Positions 1-14,254 are shown, numbered from the stretch's first letter. The stretch is DNA of 64,000 nucleotides from Limanda limanda (GCF_963576545.1 NC_083639.1:22042118-22106117), one strand, 5' to 3'. A program made the numbers and translations. Notes: generated by a model from the letters alone, not told the origin.

Positions 1-2133
1 TGGCTGTGCAACACTAACCTGCTTTTGTTCCCTTTTAATATTTGGATGGAGAAATGTTTAAACTCAAACAAGGAAATCTTGCTCCAAGGCAACATAATCG
101 GAACCTTGCCTTGATCCATGCCTTTGGATGGTTTTATTTACATCAGAACTCAAGGTCTCTGGTTGAGGGAGATGGTGGCAGATCTTCACTTTACATAAAC
201 ATAACACGTCCAAATCAATAGACGACAAAGAGTTCAGTGACAACTCCCAGCAACATCATTAAAAAGACCATTGCTGAGATGCGTATGACTCAGTGGGCTC
301 CTGACTGGGCTGTCAGAGTAAATGGGCCAAGCAGCGATGCGATGTAATCTAGATGGAAATTTGATCGTCCCAGTGACAGTTTGCTCAGGTGCTGACTAGC
401 TCAGTAATTACTGCCATGCTTAGCATAATGTGAGGTCTAGATTTGTGTCCTATCTCCGGCTGTACGGCAAATGTATTCACTGGCAAACGGTTTTACAATC
501 AGCTAGAAAGGAACAAAACAGTTGTCAGTTTTTCCAAACCACATTTAGTGACCTTGCCAGTGACACAGAAATCTGATCTTTAAAGAAAGAAATGGAGCTG
601 ATGGAATTGACTCAACCCTTAATTTGTGAAGGGTTTGCTTCCTCAGGCCCAACATAACAGTGTAAGATCCTGCCAAAATTCAACGTTTAGCCAAAACGTA
701 CGTCCGTTTGATTTGTGCACGGCCGTCAAGAGGTAGTGTTCCATTTCTCTATGTGATGTAGGGCAGTGGCCGTCTAGCCCTTCAAACACCCCTTCAACCG
801 TAGTGTATTCAGGACCTCCATGAAAATGAAGGGGTAGACGGAAATTCCTGAATGCTTTATGAACGGATGAAGCGAATCAACATGACGACTGCTGCGGTTA
901 AAATGCTCATAAAGTTAGGTATGAAATCCCACAAAATGACAATGACTTTTTTTTGGGAATCCAGCAATATATCTTAATTTAATTGCTCTGCCAAGCTTTT
1001 CTCAAAAAAAAGTACTCACACGTTCAAAACAAGCATGTACACAGTCTGAGTGAGATTAACGAGTAACGTTGTTACTTCTGTGGCCCGTATGTGAAGTTTG
1101 AAAAACCACAAATTTTGCAGACTTCCCCTATCATGTCATAATGTTTTACCTACTAGTCAGAAGTTTCTAATAACAGGACTAACACAAGATCGAAATAGCC
1201 GATCTAAACACTAAAATCTGCCCTGTCTGTCCTGCAGAGTGGTCAGATGTGTCACTACTATAATGTTGGTTGATAACGGTTGTTAATATAATAACTTTAG
1301 TTGATATTGTTTGACTACTGTTATAATGTTGGTTGGCTGCTGATGACGTAGCGAGTGGTGTCCAAATTCCTAGGGGAAGGTTTCTTATCCCTTTCCCTTG
1401 TGGCTCTGTTTGAAGGGGGACAATACCCAGCAAGGGACCCTTCATATCTAGGGGTTGGACTAAGCGCGAGGAATTGGGACGGGCCCCAAAGTCCTCTTCT
1501 ACAAGGAAAGTTTCACTAAGTAGATGACTGATTGAAACTAAAGGGAACAAGTGTTTTAATTCAACTCAGAACTAATTTAGCACAAAAGCAGTTCAGGTTT
1601 TTTGGCCAGACTAAATATCATGAGACCTCAGAGCTCTGGGTCTGTGGTCAAGAGGAATGTGTCAGTGTGATGCTTGAGGAGATTCAGAGCAACTTAAAGC
1701 AGGAAGGAAATTAGCCACTTTGTCTCTCGATACGTTTCCCTCCTGCCTCTGATGAGTGACAGCTTGCTGAGAATAGTCACACTGACAGTAGAAGGGACGT
1801 TGTTGCGTTGTTTTGAAAGTTGATGCTTTAGTCTTCTGCTGGGGGAAAACTACAGCATAAACAGAGACTTACAATTATTTTTCTCCGTCAATTTTTGCCT
1901 ACGGTGGTGAATCCTAAAGATCGAGCACACCTTTGCTTCCTGTAAACTATTCAACCTAACTACATGCTCCAGAGTCCATCCCCTCATTGCTGTTCATGCT
2001 GTCTGATTTTGATTTTGACCCTATTGACCAAGACATATCTGTGGCAGGCAGTGGTGACTTTTTTCTCAGTGAGTATACATTAGAATTTACAGCAATATTC
2101 CAAGTATTAGACATCATTTTGATAATGAATATT

Positions 2134-2371
2134 CAGTGGTGGAGGAAGTACAAATAAGGATCTATCTATATCACTTGTCCTTTTTGAGGGACGCAGGTGC
2201 AGCAGGAGGTGACAGATCAATATGATCATGTATTGAGTAGAAAGTTGAGCCATTCACTAATATATGTAGCAGAGAAAAGTAAAAAAATTCAAAATGTTTC
2301 TACTTAAGTAAAGAACAGGTGTACTTAGACACATTCATGAAGTAACTGTACTTTGTTACATTCTGCCACTG
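2134..2371. mobile_element. hAT-like MITE with 8-bp target-site duplication
   Basis: The element begins CAGTGGTGGAGGAAGTAC and ends ACATTCTGCCACTG, so its ends form imperfect terminal inverted repeats starting CAGTGG. It is 238 bp with no coding capacity. Flanks are TGAATATT (2126-2133) and AGAATATT (2372-2379), an 8-bp duplication with one mismatch, which is the hAT length. The internal sequence, rich in 'aagtac' and 'acttaagta' words, resembles a MITE family that is very common in teleosts. Confidence 0.78.
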
Positions 2372-3473
2372 AGAATATTCCAGTCATAGCTCCAGTTAGT
2401 TGTTAACTATTGTATGGTGAAATGCTAAGAAAACTCTAATAGGATGTTATAATGTGATTAAAGCATTTACATTTCTACATAATGCGACTCCACATGAGGT
2501 AATTCAATTTTTGATCATAACCATTAAGACCTTATTGAGTCAAGGGCATCAGAAAATGCTGTTAACATGTCTCATGCAGACTATTGTCTTAGTACCAGAA
2601 TATTGCTGTCCATGTAATCATCGTGACTCCTTCCCTCCAATTCTGCAAGTGCCTCACAATGGAATCTGTTTACAACACTGTATGATAGATTATGTAATCT
2701 CATTCCTGGGATGCAGTGGGAATATTAAGCTCTTTAACGCACCTTGTCAGATTCGTGTTGGTAGAAGGCTGCCTGCACACTGCTGGGTATCGCTTTAGTT
2801 TTCCTTCCCGCTGGGTTTGAATATAATCAGAGGACTTAGCAGCAACCTGTGAAGACATTAGGTGGATCGTTTCCATGTATTAGAGCTCAGGGAGTCTAAT
2901 AGTTTATCAGTTGGTAAAGAGGAGATTTACATTTTCTTGTCGATACCAAAGAGGCTGTTCCTCCCACCTCATGGTGCCTACTGGGTTTTCAACTATAGCG
3001 AGTTCATGAAGCTTCAAGCTTCCGGAAAGTCCTAAGGCAGTTGTCAAAAAATCTTTGTAATCCCACAGTTTCTCTGCCAAGCTCCTTTTCCTTCCTAAAT
3101 GACACACGGCATCCCTGGAGTACACCGAACGCACAGATGTAGCAATAATTGAGGACACCGAGGTCGTGTTTTAAGTATTTTTTTCAGGAAATGTACGTAG
3201 GTGTTTTAACAGCCTAAAAGTGTAGGTGTTTGCAAAAACGATGCCGCCTCAGCAGCATTGTTCCCTATTAACATGGACTGACCTCCAACACCCCCCGACC
3301 TACTTGTGCTATGCTGTGCTTGAAGAAATGCACCCTTCTTATGATTGTGAAACTGCAAGAGACTCCCTTTGTCATGGGAGAGAGCAATATGAGATCTTAA
3401 CCCAATACATATTAACCTGTCAGATGAACTAGTACGTTATGAGTCCTTGAATTGATCATTACCTTGCATTGTT

Positions 3474-3795
3474 ACCTCTGCCAAGGAGGTTATTTGTTCA
3501 CCCCTGTCCATTTGTTCGTTGGTTGCTGAGTGGATGGCTCAGACCAGAACCCATTCGATTTTGGTGTGGATCCAGATCTAGGGGCAGAAATTGTTATAAA
3601 TATCTTTCTTTTAACATTGCGTAATATGGCACTTTTCAACATTTTCATTGATTTCACTGAGAATAATGAATGGATCCTGTTGGAGAACATCAGGCACATT
3701 GAGGGAACTGATGGGCTTGTGACATTTGGTGCAGCTTGACTGAATTTAAGTTGGGCCTTGGCAGAGGTGATTGCTTCACTGAGGGCCATCTTTTC
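3474..3795 (+). repeat. teleost dispersed repeat, 'CTCTGCCAAGGAGG' family
   Basis: Begins ACCTCTGCCAAGGAGGTT and carries CCTTGGCAGAGGT at 3756-3768, giving short inverted ends. Between them are the words 'ggatccagat', 'ttttcaacattttcattga' and 'tttggtgcagctt', typical of a repeat abundant in percomorph genomes. A second, rearranged set of copies lies at 21150-21692. Short open frames on both strands here are repeat-derived. Confidence 0.7.
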
Positions 3796-4795
3796 CACTC
3801 TGTTTCATATTGTGAGGGACTTTAGTGAAATTCTTTTTTATGAAAAAACTCAGGCATGTGAAGAGTGCTAATATCTATTATCTCTGTTTTTACATTCATC
3901 ACCTTAGTTTCTGCTTTAGAGATAGATTTAATTAAAAGGATGAAGGAGAGAAAGAGACATACGATTCAACTGATTCAGAAATGGGAGACAGTTGATAGAG
4001 ATGCATGTTGTAGTTTAAAGAGACTCTGTTTAAATCAGTCAGTTTTACCTTTCTGTATAATACCAAGCTTTAAAGACCATGAAAAGTGTGTTTGCCACCA
4101 GCAAAAGTTATAAATGGTTATTTACAAATAAAGCTTTCATTGTCATGGCCAGCACAAACAAATAATAAAATAAATCACAGTGAAGCTACTGGTAGCAACT
4201 TTCACGTATATAATCTATCAGGAAAGGAGGTGACTGAGCTGACATGAGCTCAGAGCTGTATTGCTTCATATGATCATGACATTCAATAGTGTTGATGAAT
4301 TGTTCATCCTACAGAATCTATTCAACATGACGTGTTGAGATCCCATTACTAGGGGTGAATGGAGATAATTAGAAATTGTATTACATTTTCATTTCATTCC
4401 ACGGTTACCACAATGGGTGAGATTCAAGGTCATAATTGTCCACAAAACACACCAGGTTTCTCACAGCCAGTCGCATATAACGGTGCTGACAGTACACACA
4501 ACAATTCATAGATGTGTTTGACGTTGGACTAATCTCCCCTCAGGATCATACAGTCTCTTATTTCATCTCAGTCTGTGCATATGGCTCCTGCAGAGCAGTT
4601 TTTATTCCACAAGTTTGTTGCCAGTATCTGTATTGTGATTTACGATGCTGTGTGGCACTGGCAGCTGTGTGTGATTTGTCGATGTTTTGATTGGTATGAC
4701 TCAGGGTATCTTGCTGTTTGGCCTACTCTGAAGTTCTCCACCTTACAGATGGCCATGCATTATTCATCTCTTTAGGTTGTAATGCCTGCTCCTCG

Positions 4796-4809
4796 CCAGC
4801 AGGTGGCCC
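4796..4809 (+). promoter_or_regulatory. near-consensus CTCF core
   Basis: CCAGCAGGTGGCCC matches 13 of 14 positions of the vertebrate CTCF core CCASYAGRKGGCRS. Binding is unproven. One short match in 64 kb can occur by chance. Confidence 0.3.
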
Positions 4810-5544
4810 CTTAAAGAGGGTAGATTCTGCACATGTACAGCTGCACTCTTGCACGGCTGGAATAGACCTTTATGTCTAATGATGGACTCGCTTCCATTTG
4901 CATGTAAAATAGACTCCCTAACTTTTAGCTATGTGCCTGCTCTGACCTGCGGAAAACAATAATCACACGATCAGTTGTTATAAATAATGGATGACATTCC
5001 ATTACATTCCCACACCTCAAACACTGCACAACAATTACGCCTCCTTACTTTTGTTAACTGACCCCATTTGTTCGCAGCAATCATTAAACACACTTTCTCT
5101 GATAAAAAAAAACAAACCCATTATGTCTGTGGTGAAACCATCAGAGATTTTTCAAAACTGGACAACAAAAACACTCCCAGCAGTGAAGAGTCCTGCGGTT
5201 TAATGTGATCACAGAGGAAAAGCACTGTTGTGTTTGGCTGTCACGAGCGGCCCCTCTTCTAGATGAATCTACCATCTGGCTGAGGACGGTTTAACACCTC
5301 ATCTCGGGTTATCTTGATGGGCTTTGGGAAAGGTGAACTTTACCCGTCACTGGCTTTAAATCACACATTCTAAAGACATTTCTACAGTAGAAAAACTTTA
5401 ACATCTATATAATGATGCAACAGGCAAACTTTATTCCCTCCCAAACGTGCCTACCATTGTTGTCATGTGTTAAATAATAAGACAAAACACTTCCCATAGT
5501 GAATCCATTGTTGAGGAGGCTGTGTAATACCTGGTATTTAACAT

Positions 5545-5632
5545 GGCAACATTTCTCAGTGGTGCAATGATTAGCACTATCTCCTCTCAGCAGGTAGGAG
5601 TTTGCAGCTCTGCGTGGGTTGAAGGTCCAAAA
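5545..5632 (+). repeat. degenerate tRNA-like (SINE-type) fragment
   Basis: The words 'cagtggtgcaatgattagc' and the following 'ctcctctcagcaggtaggag' resemble the head of a common fish repeat that reads like a tRNA A-box region followed by a decayed B box. The copy is short and decayed. Confidence 0.35.
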
Positions 5633-8600
5633 CATATGGGGTAGGTTAAAGGAGGTGATAGTAGTTCAATACACTTTGTCAAATTGTGCTAACATCTCCT
5701 CACAGTCTGTGGTGCGCAGAAAAAAATCTGATTTATACTCAGACCTTTGGGAGAATGGGGTTCAGACTTTCACTGGAGTTTGGACTTTCACTGATGAACA
5801 GCCAGCAGGAGATTCTCTGCTCGGATGCGTTCACAACAGCAACAAATCTGCCAGAGGACTCAGGTGAGAGGGGGGGCAGCAGGGGTGAGGAGACAGGATG
5901 TAACATATTAATTCGGCTGTGGAGATCATGTGATGTTGTTTTTGAACATTACATGGACACCAGCATCAGCTCCGTTCAACACAAACATATTTGTAGTTGT
6001 CTACTAGTCAGTTGCAGATACTTGTTTTATTTTCATTTTTTCATATTTGTCGTTTGTTGAATGTTAGAAGCGTCATCTGCCCAACCCCCCAGACATCTAA
6101 AGTCAGCTGGGATTTTCTCCCATCGGGACCCTAAAGAAGGATAAGAGGTATAGATGACGGATGTCATTAAGCTAACATCAAGGAAATCATGTGTTCCAAA
6201 ACAAGTACTTTGAAAATAAAGAATAGACAAAAATGTAAACAAAATGACACAGGGAGAGTAAACAGCACTAGCAGGTCCCACATATTGACAGTGATCCCAT
6301 TGCTAAGCCTCAAGGAGGAAATTATTTATAATTACATCTGGTGATAATTACAGAGTAATGTCTATAATCTATAGTCAGAGCCAATAGTGCTTTAAAGTTC
6401 TAATGCGCTACACTGGTTGCAAGAGTATTAACACACAATAAAGCAGACGTGGTGCAGGTAGACTACTAAAAGAGAGGGAAAAGATGGAGCTGTTCATGGC
6501 ATGTTCACAGCTGGAGCTGGAATTTTCCATAGAGCTCATGTACTGAATGTACTGCAGAAATCAAGAGTTTTATCCAAACATGACTTTATCCTTTACTGTG
6601 ATTATTGGCACCAGTGCACATTAAGTCACCTGTTTTCCAAGGCTACACATTAAACATGACACATTGGTTCTCATGCAAGAAAGCTTCTGTATCCTTGTCC
6701 TGAAGGTCTCTTATTTTTCCTGAGAGGTTTGTTGGTTCACAGTCAAATTCACCAATATTCTTATTTGCACCAAATTAAAACACTTGATGATAAAGAATGC
6801 ATAAACTATTGTTGTTGATCATAGCCAACTATAATGTTGTGTAGTGGTCAGACACTGAAGCAGATTTCGGCTGAAAACACATGGTCCTAAATGTAGATGG
6901 TTCAGTAGGAGTCAGTCCAACAAGGCAGAGATATCAAAATCAACAGGCAAAGGTCAAAGGAGTATACTGGTCGTGCACAAAGGAATTAAGGAACTAGACC
7001 GACTAATGGTGGCATGTTGTACAGGCATGTTGTACGAACTGGCAAGCTAAGGATAGAAACTCAAAGAGAGACTGGAGACAAAGTGATGCCGGTGTGACAC
7101 ATTGGGTCAGGTGGGGGTGAACACGGGCGTGGGAAACACAGGTCTATTTTTTTTGGCTTAATAGAAATTCTTCCCATTTCCACCATCTCCTTGTTTGTGG
7201 AGTCATACATTCCCCATTCTAATTTCTCATAGTGAAGTAGAACTTTGGAAGATGTAAGTATGTTGAAGGCGGGCGGAGGCAGCCAGAGTAAAGAGCTCTG
7301 GAGCTGCAGGACCACACAGGGCTCCAGACGGAGCTTTCATCCTTCAATCCACCGACAGCCGCAGAGACATGGCCCTCGGCCTAGATGCAAACTGAAAGAT
7401 AATCAATCAGGCTACTGACTTATCACGCCAAGACACACTGCAGTCTTTCAATGTCTAGAGAAAGTGATGACTGTGTGTTGATTTTGTGTCTCCGTTGTAA
7501 CAGAGTCTCTGTTCCTCTTTTCTCTGTAGATTTAGCAGATCCCGATTTTTATTGACATGCTGTGTTTTTAAAGGTGCATGAGTACAGTATTGGTATGTCA
7601 ACAATATGGCAGAAAGATGTGTTTAAAAAAAATCCGACCTTCAAGCATCAGAAATCATGGGATGTGATGATTTTATACCATAACATCAAAAAACCATGAG
7701 ATATCGTTGAGCCCAGCTTTCTTTGGCTTGAGCTCTGACTGCTGTTCAGGAAACAGTTTATATTTTACTCTGAGGAATGCTCAAACATTTTGGGAAATAT
7801 GTTGATGGGTTATGCTGCTGAAGTAGAGTCAAGGAAAAGCCCATTGTTAAATCCAGAATAAAACAGCTTCCAAAACTACCTTGTGTTTATGTTTAGGTAC
7901 AAAATTAAAATGTAAGATGTACCAAATTGGATTTACATGCATGCAGTATTCAGCCAGGTTTTGAAAGGTGGCAACAGGCTTTTAATATAAGGTCATGACT
8001 ATTTATACCACATGCAGCAATTTGACTCTTAACAGCTGCTAAAACCGCAATAATATGTCTTCTTAACCAACCTGCTGGTTCATCAGCTCCATAGACTGGA
8101 AATAAAGAGGGATAGCACGTCTTCACACCTGCTATGAAATGAAGCCACAATATCCCACGTACAAATGCTGCCATTTTGGAGCCAGAGTCTGTGTAGTAGT
8201 GATCAAGGGACAGAGCCTTTGCCTAAAACACATTATGTTTACAGCGTCCATGTTTTTCCACATTCGTACAGAGCACATTAAACACATTGAGGTCTGAACA
8301 ACCACTTCACAACCCAGGAAATAGGACATTTCCAGGACTGAATGCACAGTCTTCATATCAGCTGTAAAGGAGCAGGAGAAGGGTTGAATTGTGTAAGTAA
8401 TATCCATACTCTGACTTTTTATGTCTTGTACCTGCTTGACACCATTACTTATCATGTAATGTATGTATCCAGGTAGCTCGATAGCTATGAAGAAACATGA
8501 CTTCCCTCCTGGTTTTGATTATCTGGCAGTCCACTGGTTCTCAAACAGAGGCCAGGGCTACATGTTCTTCAGATTTAGTTTTAAACACATACTGTATCTG

Positions 8601-9129
8601 AAAATCGAGGGAAAACCGCTCAAAAAGTAGCAAATAGGAGAAAGAATGTCAGGAAGTGAGAGCAGTGGTGTTCACGTCAAGGAGACAAGCAGGGCGGGTG
8701 TTCGGAGACCCAGAGGCTGATTAACTGACCCATTAAAAGTGTTCCTCGGGGGAAACCGGCTGCTCTCGCTGCGCATACAGCAGAGAAGTTATGTCTGAGC
8801 CCTCATTTGGTCAGCCTGCTGGTCGGTCTCGGAGAGAAGCCAGGCGCTGTAATTCAGCCGCCCCAGACGAAGCTGTTATGAAGGTCTCTGAAACGGCAAT
8901 GAACAAGTGGAGAACCTGCCGTCTTCATCAATACTGCCACTGTCAATTAGAAGCAATGAATTAGGAAAACAATAGCTCTTTCATAACAAGGAAGTTTCCT
9001 GAGACTTATAATTAACTGTGTGCTCTTAATACTAATTAATGTTGGTCTGCTTAAATCTGTGGAGGAGGTAGCATGAAAGTGCAGTGAAATCACAATGAGA
9101 ACAGATGTAGCCGACTTAATAATTGGTGA

Positions 9130-9410
9130 ATCTCAGTGTATGGTAATATTTGGTTATCTCTTGGTAAGACTGGAGACAAAGGGTGGTGGTCCTTTACTGT
9201 AAGGGCTCCACAACTATGGCATAACCTTCCTTCATCAGTCAGACCAAGCTACATCACTGTGCTCTGCTTAACCTCATATTTAAAAAATGGCTTTCAATTT
9301 GTTGTTTTATCTATTTTCTCCTGTATCAACTTGTTTAAACTTGTAATAGCATTTTTTGTCGATGACAGCACTTTGTAAATTGCTTCATCAATAAAGTTGA
9401 TGAAGCAAAA
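9130..9410 (+). mobile_element. LINE 3' end fragment (non-LTR retrotransposon)
   Basis: The frame from 9136 translates to FTVRAPQLWHNLPSSVRPS. This matches the pattern found just before the stop of many fish L2/CR1/Rex-type ORF2 proteins (a 'F-x-V-x-A-P-x-LW-x-x-LP' motif, then a short hydrophobic tail). The following non-coding sequence contains a perfect 10-bp hairpin, GCTTCATCAA-taaag-TTGATGAAGC (9382-9406), as expected for a LINE 3' tail. No reverse-transcriptase core is present, so this is a 5'-truncated remnant. Confidence 0.6.
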
Positions 9411-9649
9411 GTACTTTGATGGTTATGTTGTTGATTGTTTATTTTTTCCTTTTATTCACTGCTAAATAACATTGAATCAGTGTCAATTAATTGCTTTTTC
9501 AATATAGAAAAGCATACATCCAGATTTTTGATCAGCTGCATTACTATGTTGTCCATCTATTGGATTGAACACTTTAAGGCAACATCTCAACAATTTTAGA
9601 TTTTTTTTCCCGAGTCTGTTTACCCTTTCTCAAACAACCTACATACACT

Positions 9650-10050
9650 TTGGAAGGATTTGGTGATTAGGTGGACCCACATGCAGGAGTGAGGTGGATT
9701 AAAAAAAGCTGAATTTATTGAAAATAAATATTTTAAACTAAGTTGCAGGCAAAACAGGAAACAAACAGGTGGAACTCAAACTGTAAAGGGTAAACAAGGC
9801 AGGATCAGGAATTCAAGCAGACAGGGACAAAGCAGACGACTCGACAAAGACAAGACAGAGGAGTTGACTTAAATACAAACTAATAATTAAAACAGGAAAC
9901 AGAGAACAGAGAACTCAGGGTAGATCAACCAGACACACAACACAAATCCAATCACAAGATAAATGTCCGACAGCAAAAGTGTCCAACAAAAAATCCAAAA
10001 GCTCTACAGAAAAATAGAGTTCAGAGCCCAGTGTTATGACACCATTGAAA
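9650..10050 (-). repeat. probable teleost dispersed repeat (A/C-rich)
   Basis: Words such as 'gtggacccacatgcaggag', 'gctgaatttattgaaaat', 'acaggaaacaaacaggtgg' and 'aaaacaggaaacagagaac' fit a widespread fish transposon or LTR end read on its minus strand. Boundaries and family are uncertain. Confidence 0.45.
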
Positions 10051-10220
10051 TTTGTCTTTTGGACCTGGTTGTATAGAGACAGATGATGAAATAAAGGAAA
10101 AACAAACGGAGTGTGTTAGTAAGGTTTGGGTCACTGCATGCATCCAGAACAACTTATCCTACAAGCCTGAAAGTGCCACATACGTGCTATGAAGGGCTGT
10201 TTGGTAGTATACTAAGCATA

Positions 10221-10270
10221 GTAATAATAATAATAATAATAATAATACTAGTAATAATAGTAATAATAAT
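10221..10270. repeat. (TAA)n microsatellite
   Basis: About 50 bp of TAA/AAT repeats with a few interruptions (ACTAG, ATAG). Confidence 0.92.
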
Positions 10271-11649
10271 TAACCAATGAAGCAGATGAACCCATCACAG
10301 AGACATAAAGTGGACTGTGTTTTTTTACTTTATTGTGATTTTTGAGCATTTCTGAAACACTTACAGTCTTTGTTTGATAATTATGTTCAAAAGTTCCTCC
10401 ACGAGTCCCACTCTCCTCTCTGCCTGCCATTCACACTGCAGCTGAACATCTGCTCTAGCACTCAGCATTTTGTATTTGATTGACTCACATATTGGCATAA
10501 AAGAAAAAGGAAAAATCTCATTTCAACTTTGGGAAGCTGTTCTTCCAGTCAGTGTGTTTTTGATCTGGTTCGTCAAGGATTGAGGCGAGCACATCCAGAT
10601 GGTGCTGCCTGGAGTCTCATCCACAGCCCTGCTGCTGACGCTGATTCACAGCTTCCATCTCAGGAACTCCTGGCAGAACAAAACATAACAACAAAACCTG
10701 AGCATGAAAGTCCTGTGATGGATTCAAGTTACACAACGGCAAGACTCACAAATGAGCTGGACTGAGGCTCAGGATTTAAATGCAGTTTAGCATTCACCGT
10801 TGAATACATGCTGGCTATCAGGGGATTATTTGAATTTCTCAAGGATTTTAATCAAAGCAGGGCATGGATTCAAATGTCTCGTAAGGATATTATGCTGACC
10901 AGAGGCCGATGATTAGCGTCAAGGCTGACCTGTGTTCCAAGTCTGCACAGCTCAACATCCGTGTGCACCCAGTGTGCAGGGCCAAAGGATTCGACTAAAC
11001 CAGGGGATGTTTCTGTGCTCTGTGTTAGTCCTGCCATCATTTTACAGACACTACATAGGCTGATCAAGACTTAAGGACAGATGTTGATTTAAAAAAATAA
11101 AAAATAAATAAATTAAAGAATTTTGACTTTTCATACAAAACTCCTGCCAATCGAAAAGTAACTGACACCTGGAACAACCATTTGTGTAAAATAAGCCTAT
11201 ATGATATGAAGCTATATGCCTTACACCCACTGTTGAAGAGGGAATCTCCTCTATTCACATGCATTTATGCTCTTTGGTTGTGTTGCAATGCTTGGAAGAT
11301 GGTGGTTTCCCATAGATTGCAAGGATGGGGCTCATCATCACAGAATATCAAGTTGCCATTAGTCAGCCTCCACATCAGTGGACCAATGCAGTGTAACATT
11401 TTTGTACTTATTTTTTGCCTTGCGCTGCTTATTTACCAATCCTCTCTGTGTGTTGAAATGTCTTTAAATACACATTAACATGCATACAACATATTGAGAG
11501 GCTGATTTGAACCTCTGCCTGACAACCTCCACCCGTCCAAGGTTAGATAAGTTGTGTGCTACTCATCAGGGTCTGACATCTCACTAATGTGGGAGTATGT
11601 GTGGCATCCACAGATGGCTTGAGGATTCACTGTCTCTTCTACATGTATG

Positions 11650-11965
11650 TTTAGAATAAAAACATGAATCTGTGAATTACTTTAATAGCTCAGTGTTGTA
11701 TGCAAGATGTTTGTTTATAAATGGCAGTGGCATGGCCACCCTGTACCTTGCACATCTTTAAATTAAAAACATGAATATATGAACCAGTGTAATATTTGAA
11801 TAGCTTAGTATTGAATGCACAATAACAGGGTAGCTATGTTTATATATGGCACTAGGACCAGATTAATATAAAACACACTTTTATATAATATATATAGTAG
11901 GGGGTCCCTGCTCCATCTCTCCATCAGATTGGGGGTCTTGGCCTGAAAAACGTTGAAGACCCCTG
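11650..11965 (-). mobile_element. hAT-like element fragment with internal tandem duplication
   Basis: The right end reads ACGTTGAAGACCCCTG, whose reverse complement CAGGGGTCTTCAACGT is a hAT-type terminus. It is followed by the palindrome CTCTAGAG (11966-11973), a typical hAT target. Inside are two diverged direct copies starting at about 11656 and 11761, sharing 'aaaacatgaat' and a 'tttata-atggca' end, with a period of about 105 bp. I did not find the opposite terminus or a matching CTCTAGAG upstream, so this is one end of an element. Confidence 0.6.
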
Positions 11966-14254
11966 CTCTAGAGATATGACAGACACCAGCTTCGAGAATT
12001 TGAATTTTGAGAACTATTATTATCTACAATCAAGACACTTTGGCTTCACTTTTACTGGCAAGTCCTCCATCTTGTCTGTGGTACCAAGTGGATCATTCAC
12101 TTGTTTCGTCCTCACACAGACTCATCATCTGGAAATCCCTCGCTCTGAACCCTGAGTTCCCCCCCTCACCCCTGTGCTCCCACCTCCCAGTGGACTCAAC
12201 TCTCACTCCCTCTTTGTTATTTCGTTTTTAGTATTAGTGGATCTTGCACATTTTATGTACATTCACTTATTGAAGTTGTTATTAAAGCTGTTTAAATACT
12301 GGAGTCCTGTTTCTGCCTCCAAGAGTCGACAGAGATTTCTGTTCTTGACAAAAATGTGTAAAGGACACATTTTTCTGGGATGAGCCTGAAAATTGAAATT
12401 ATACAAAATAAAAGCAGCAAGAATCAGCTGATTCTGGGCTATTGTTTATGAAGACAAGTGGTCAGGAGGCTTTTTATTTTTAAGATGATGTGAGAAAACC
12501 AATCACATATTTTACAGTATTATATTAATGAAGAAAAAGTGCATGAAGCATTTGTAGGCAGTGAAAATGAGTCCCCTGCCGCTCACAGTTACATGATACA
12601 TACATCTTCATTTATTACTTCCCATTTAAGAATAAAGGGGGGATTAAACAACAGACTGGCTGTGCTCCTGACTCAGCTGCCCCTGGAGTGAAACCATAAA
12701 AGCAGCACATGCACCTTGCTGTGTCTGCCATCTTTGAAAAATCCCTTATATTGGCTGGAATGAAGGGGCAGTCAGGGACTTTAACAAGGGTTACCAAAGT
12801 CACTGCGGATGCCTGGATACCTTTGAGGAAGAGATCAAATGAGACAGCATGTGCTCCTGTTCTGAAAAATGAATGCTTCCAGCGCTTTGTCATTCTGCGG
12901 CACATCCTCCGAGGTGTTTGAACTTTCCTTTGTACCACAGTTCTCCGCTGATGCATCCAAACTTCTCCCCCCACAGACACGTAGATTTAACATCTTTAAA
13001 GTTGGAGTTGAATACAGAGTCTCAGATGGTCTGTGTGTTATCATGCTATAAGCTGAGGTAAAAAAGCATTTCTTGAGGGACAATAGCATCTTGAAAGGTT
13101 TCATGGGCTCTACAGACTTCCTGTATGTCTCTGCTTTCAACTCACTGAAGAAAGGAGAACACTCTGCAGAGAGCGCAGGAAGTTGTGGGACGCTGATTAG
13201 CTGCTGGGACAGATGGAGTTAGCTGTGTTTCCAGTGAAATCCTGCAGACTGCCCGTAGCCTCGGTTCCCAGGGGCCTCGGTGGGGCTCTGGATCACCAGG
13301 AGTCACTCTGAGAACATACCACAAGGCGGTTTCCTCTCACCACCATAGGTTCCAGGGACTACGACAATGACTTGACTGTATCTCCTGTTCCACACTTAGT
13401 TAAGAAAACATCTTTCCTGGTCGGAGGTCTCTCTTATGCATATGTTTTATCCATACAGTTCCCATGTGTCGCCTAGAGCAGAGGGCAACGTGGTGAATGC
13501 CTTCAAGTCTGCACCATTTCAACAATTATTTTTCAGCCCTCTTTATGAAAACGCCTGCCAGTGTCGCTCTTTGGACCAAATATTATCACTTTTGTTGTGG
13601 TCAAACAGCACTTTGTACAAGCGTATGTCCTTCAAACAGACACTGCTATACGAGGGATGGATGAAGACACAAAGTTCCTCCAGAATGGTTCAGATTGTCT
13701 CTAACCAAACATTTATGAGAAAATCCAATGGGTTTTAAACTATTTTAAGGTTTTCTTTTTAAAGATCTGATACACGTTCACTAAATGTTGCACCTTTTCT
13801 GCTAAGATACTGTACTTGCAACCAACAGCTGTGGAAATTCTGAAATAAAGAGCATGCTCCAAAGCAGGGGCATACATTGCTGCCTGTCTTTTTGACACTG
13901 CCACCATGGAGCACTTCAGGCTCCATTTAGACCTACAACGAACTCCATATAATCTCAGGAAAGATTTGTTCCTGCCGGCCCGTTCATTACATTACAGAAA
14001 ACTCTGGATAATGTATAAACGTGAGAACACAGCAGGAGATCATGCCCAGGAATCACAGCGAGCGAGTAAGAGTGTTGATGACGTTTCTTATATGTGAAAT
14101 ACAAGAAAATTCAAAACAAAAAGGATATGAATATCTCAAGATAAAAATGTGGTGCCATATATTTTAGGACACCGACAACGATGTCAAGAGAGGTTTTGGT
14201 GATAAGCACCGACCCTCCTGTCAGTTTTGCTGTGAAGAAAAACGTGTGATCCCC

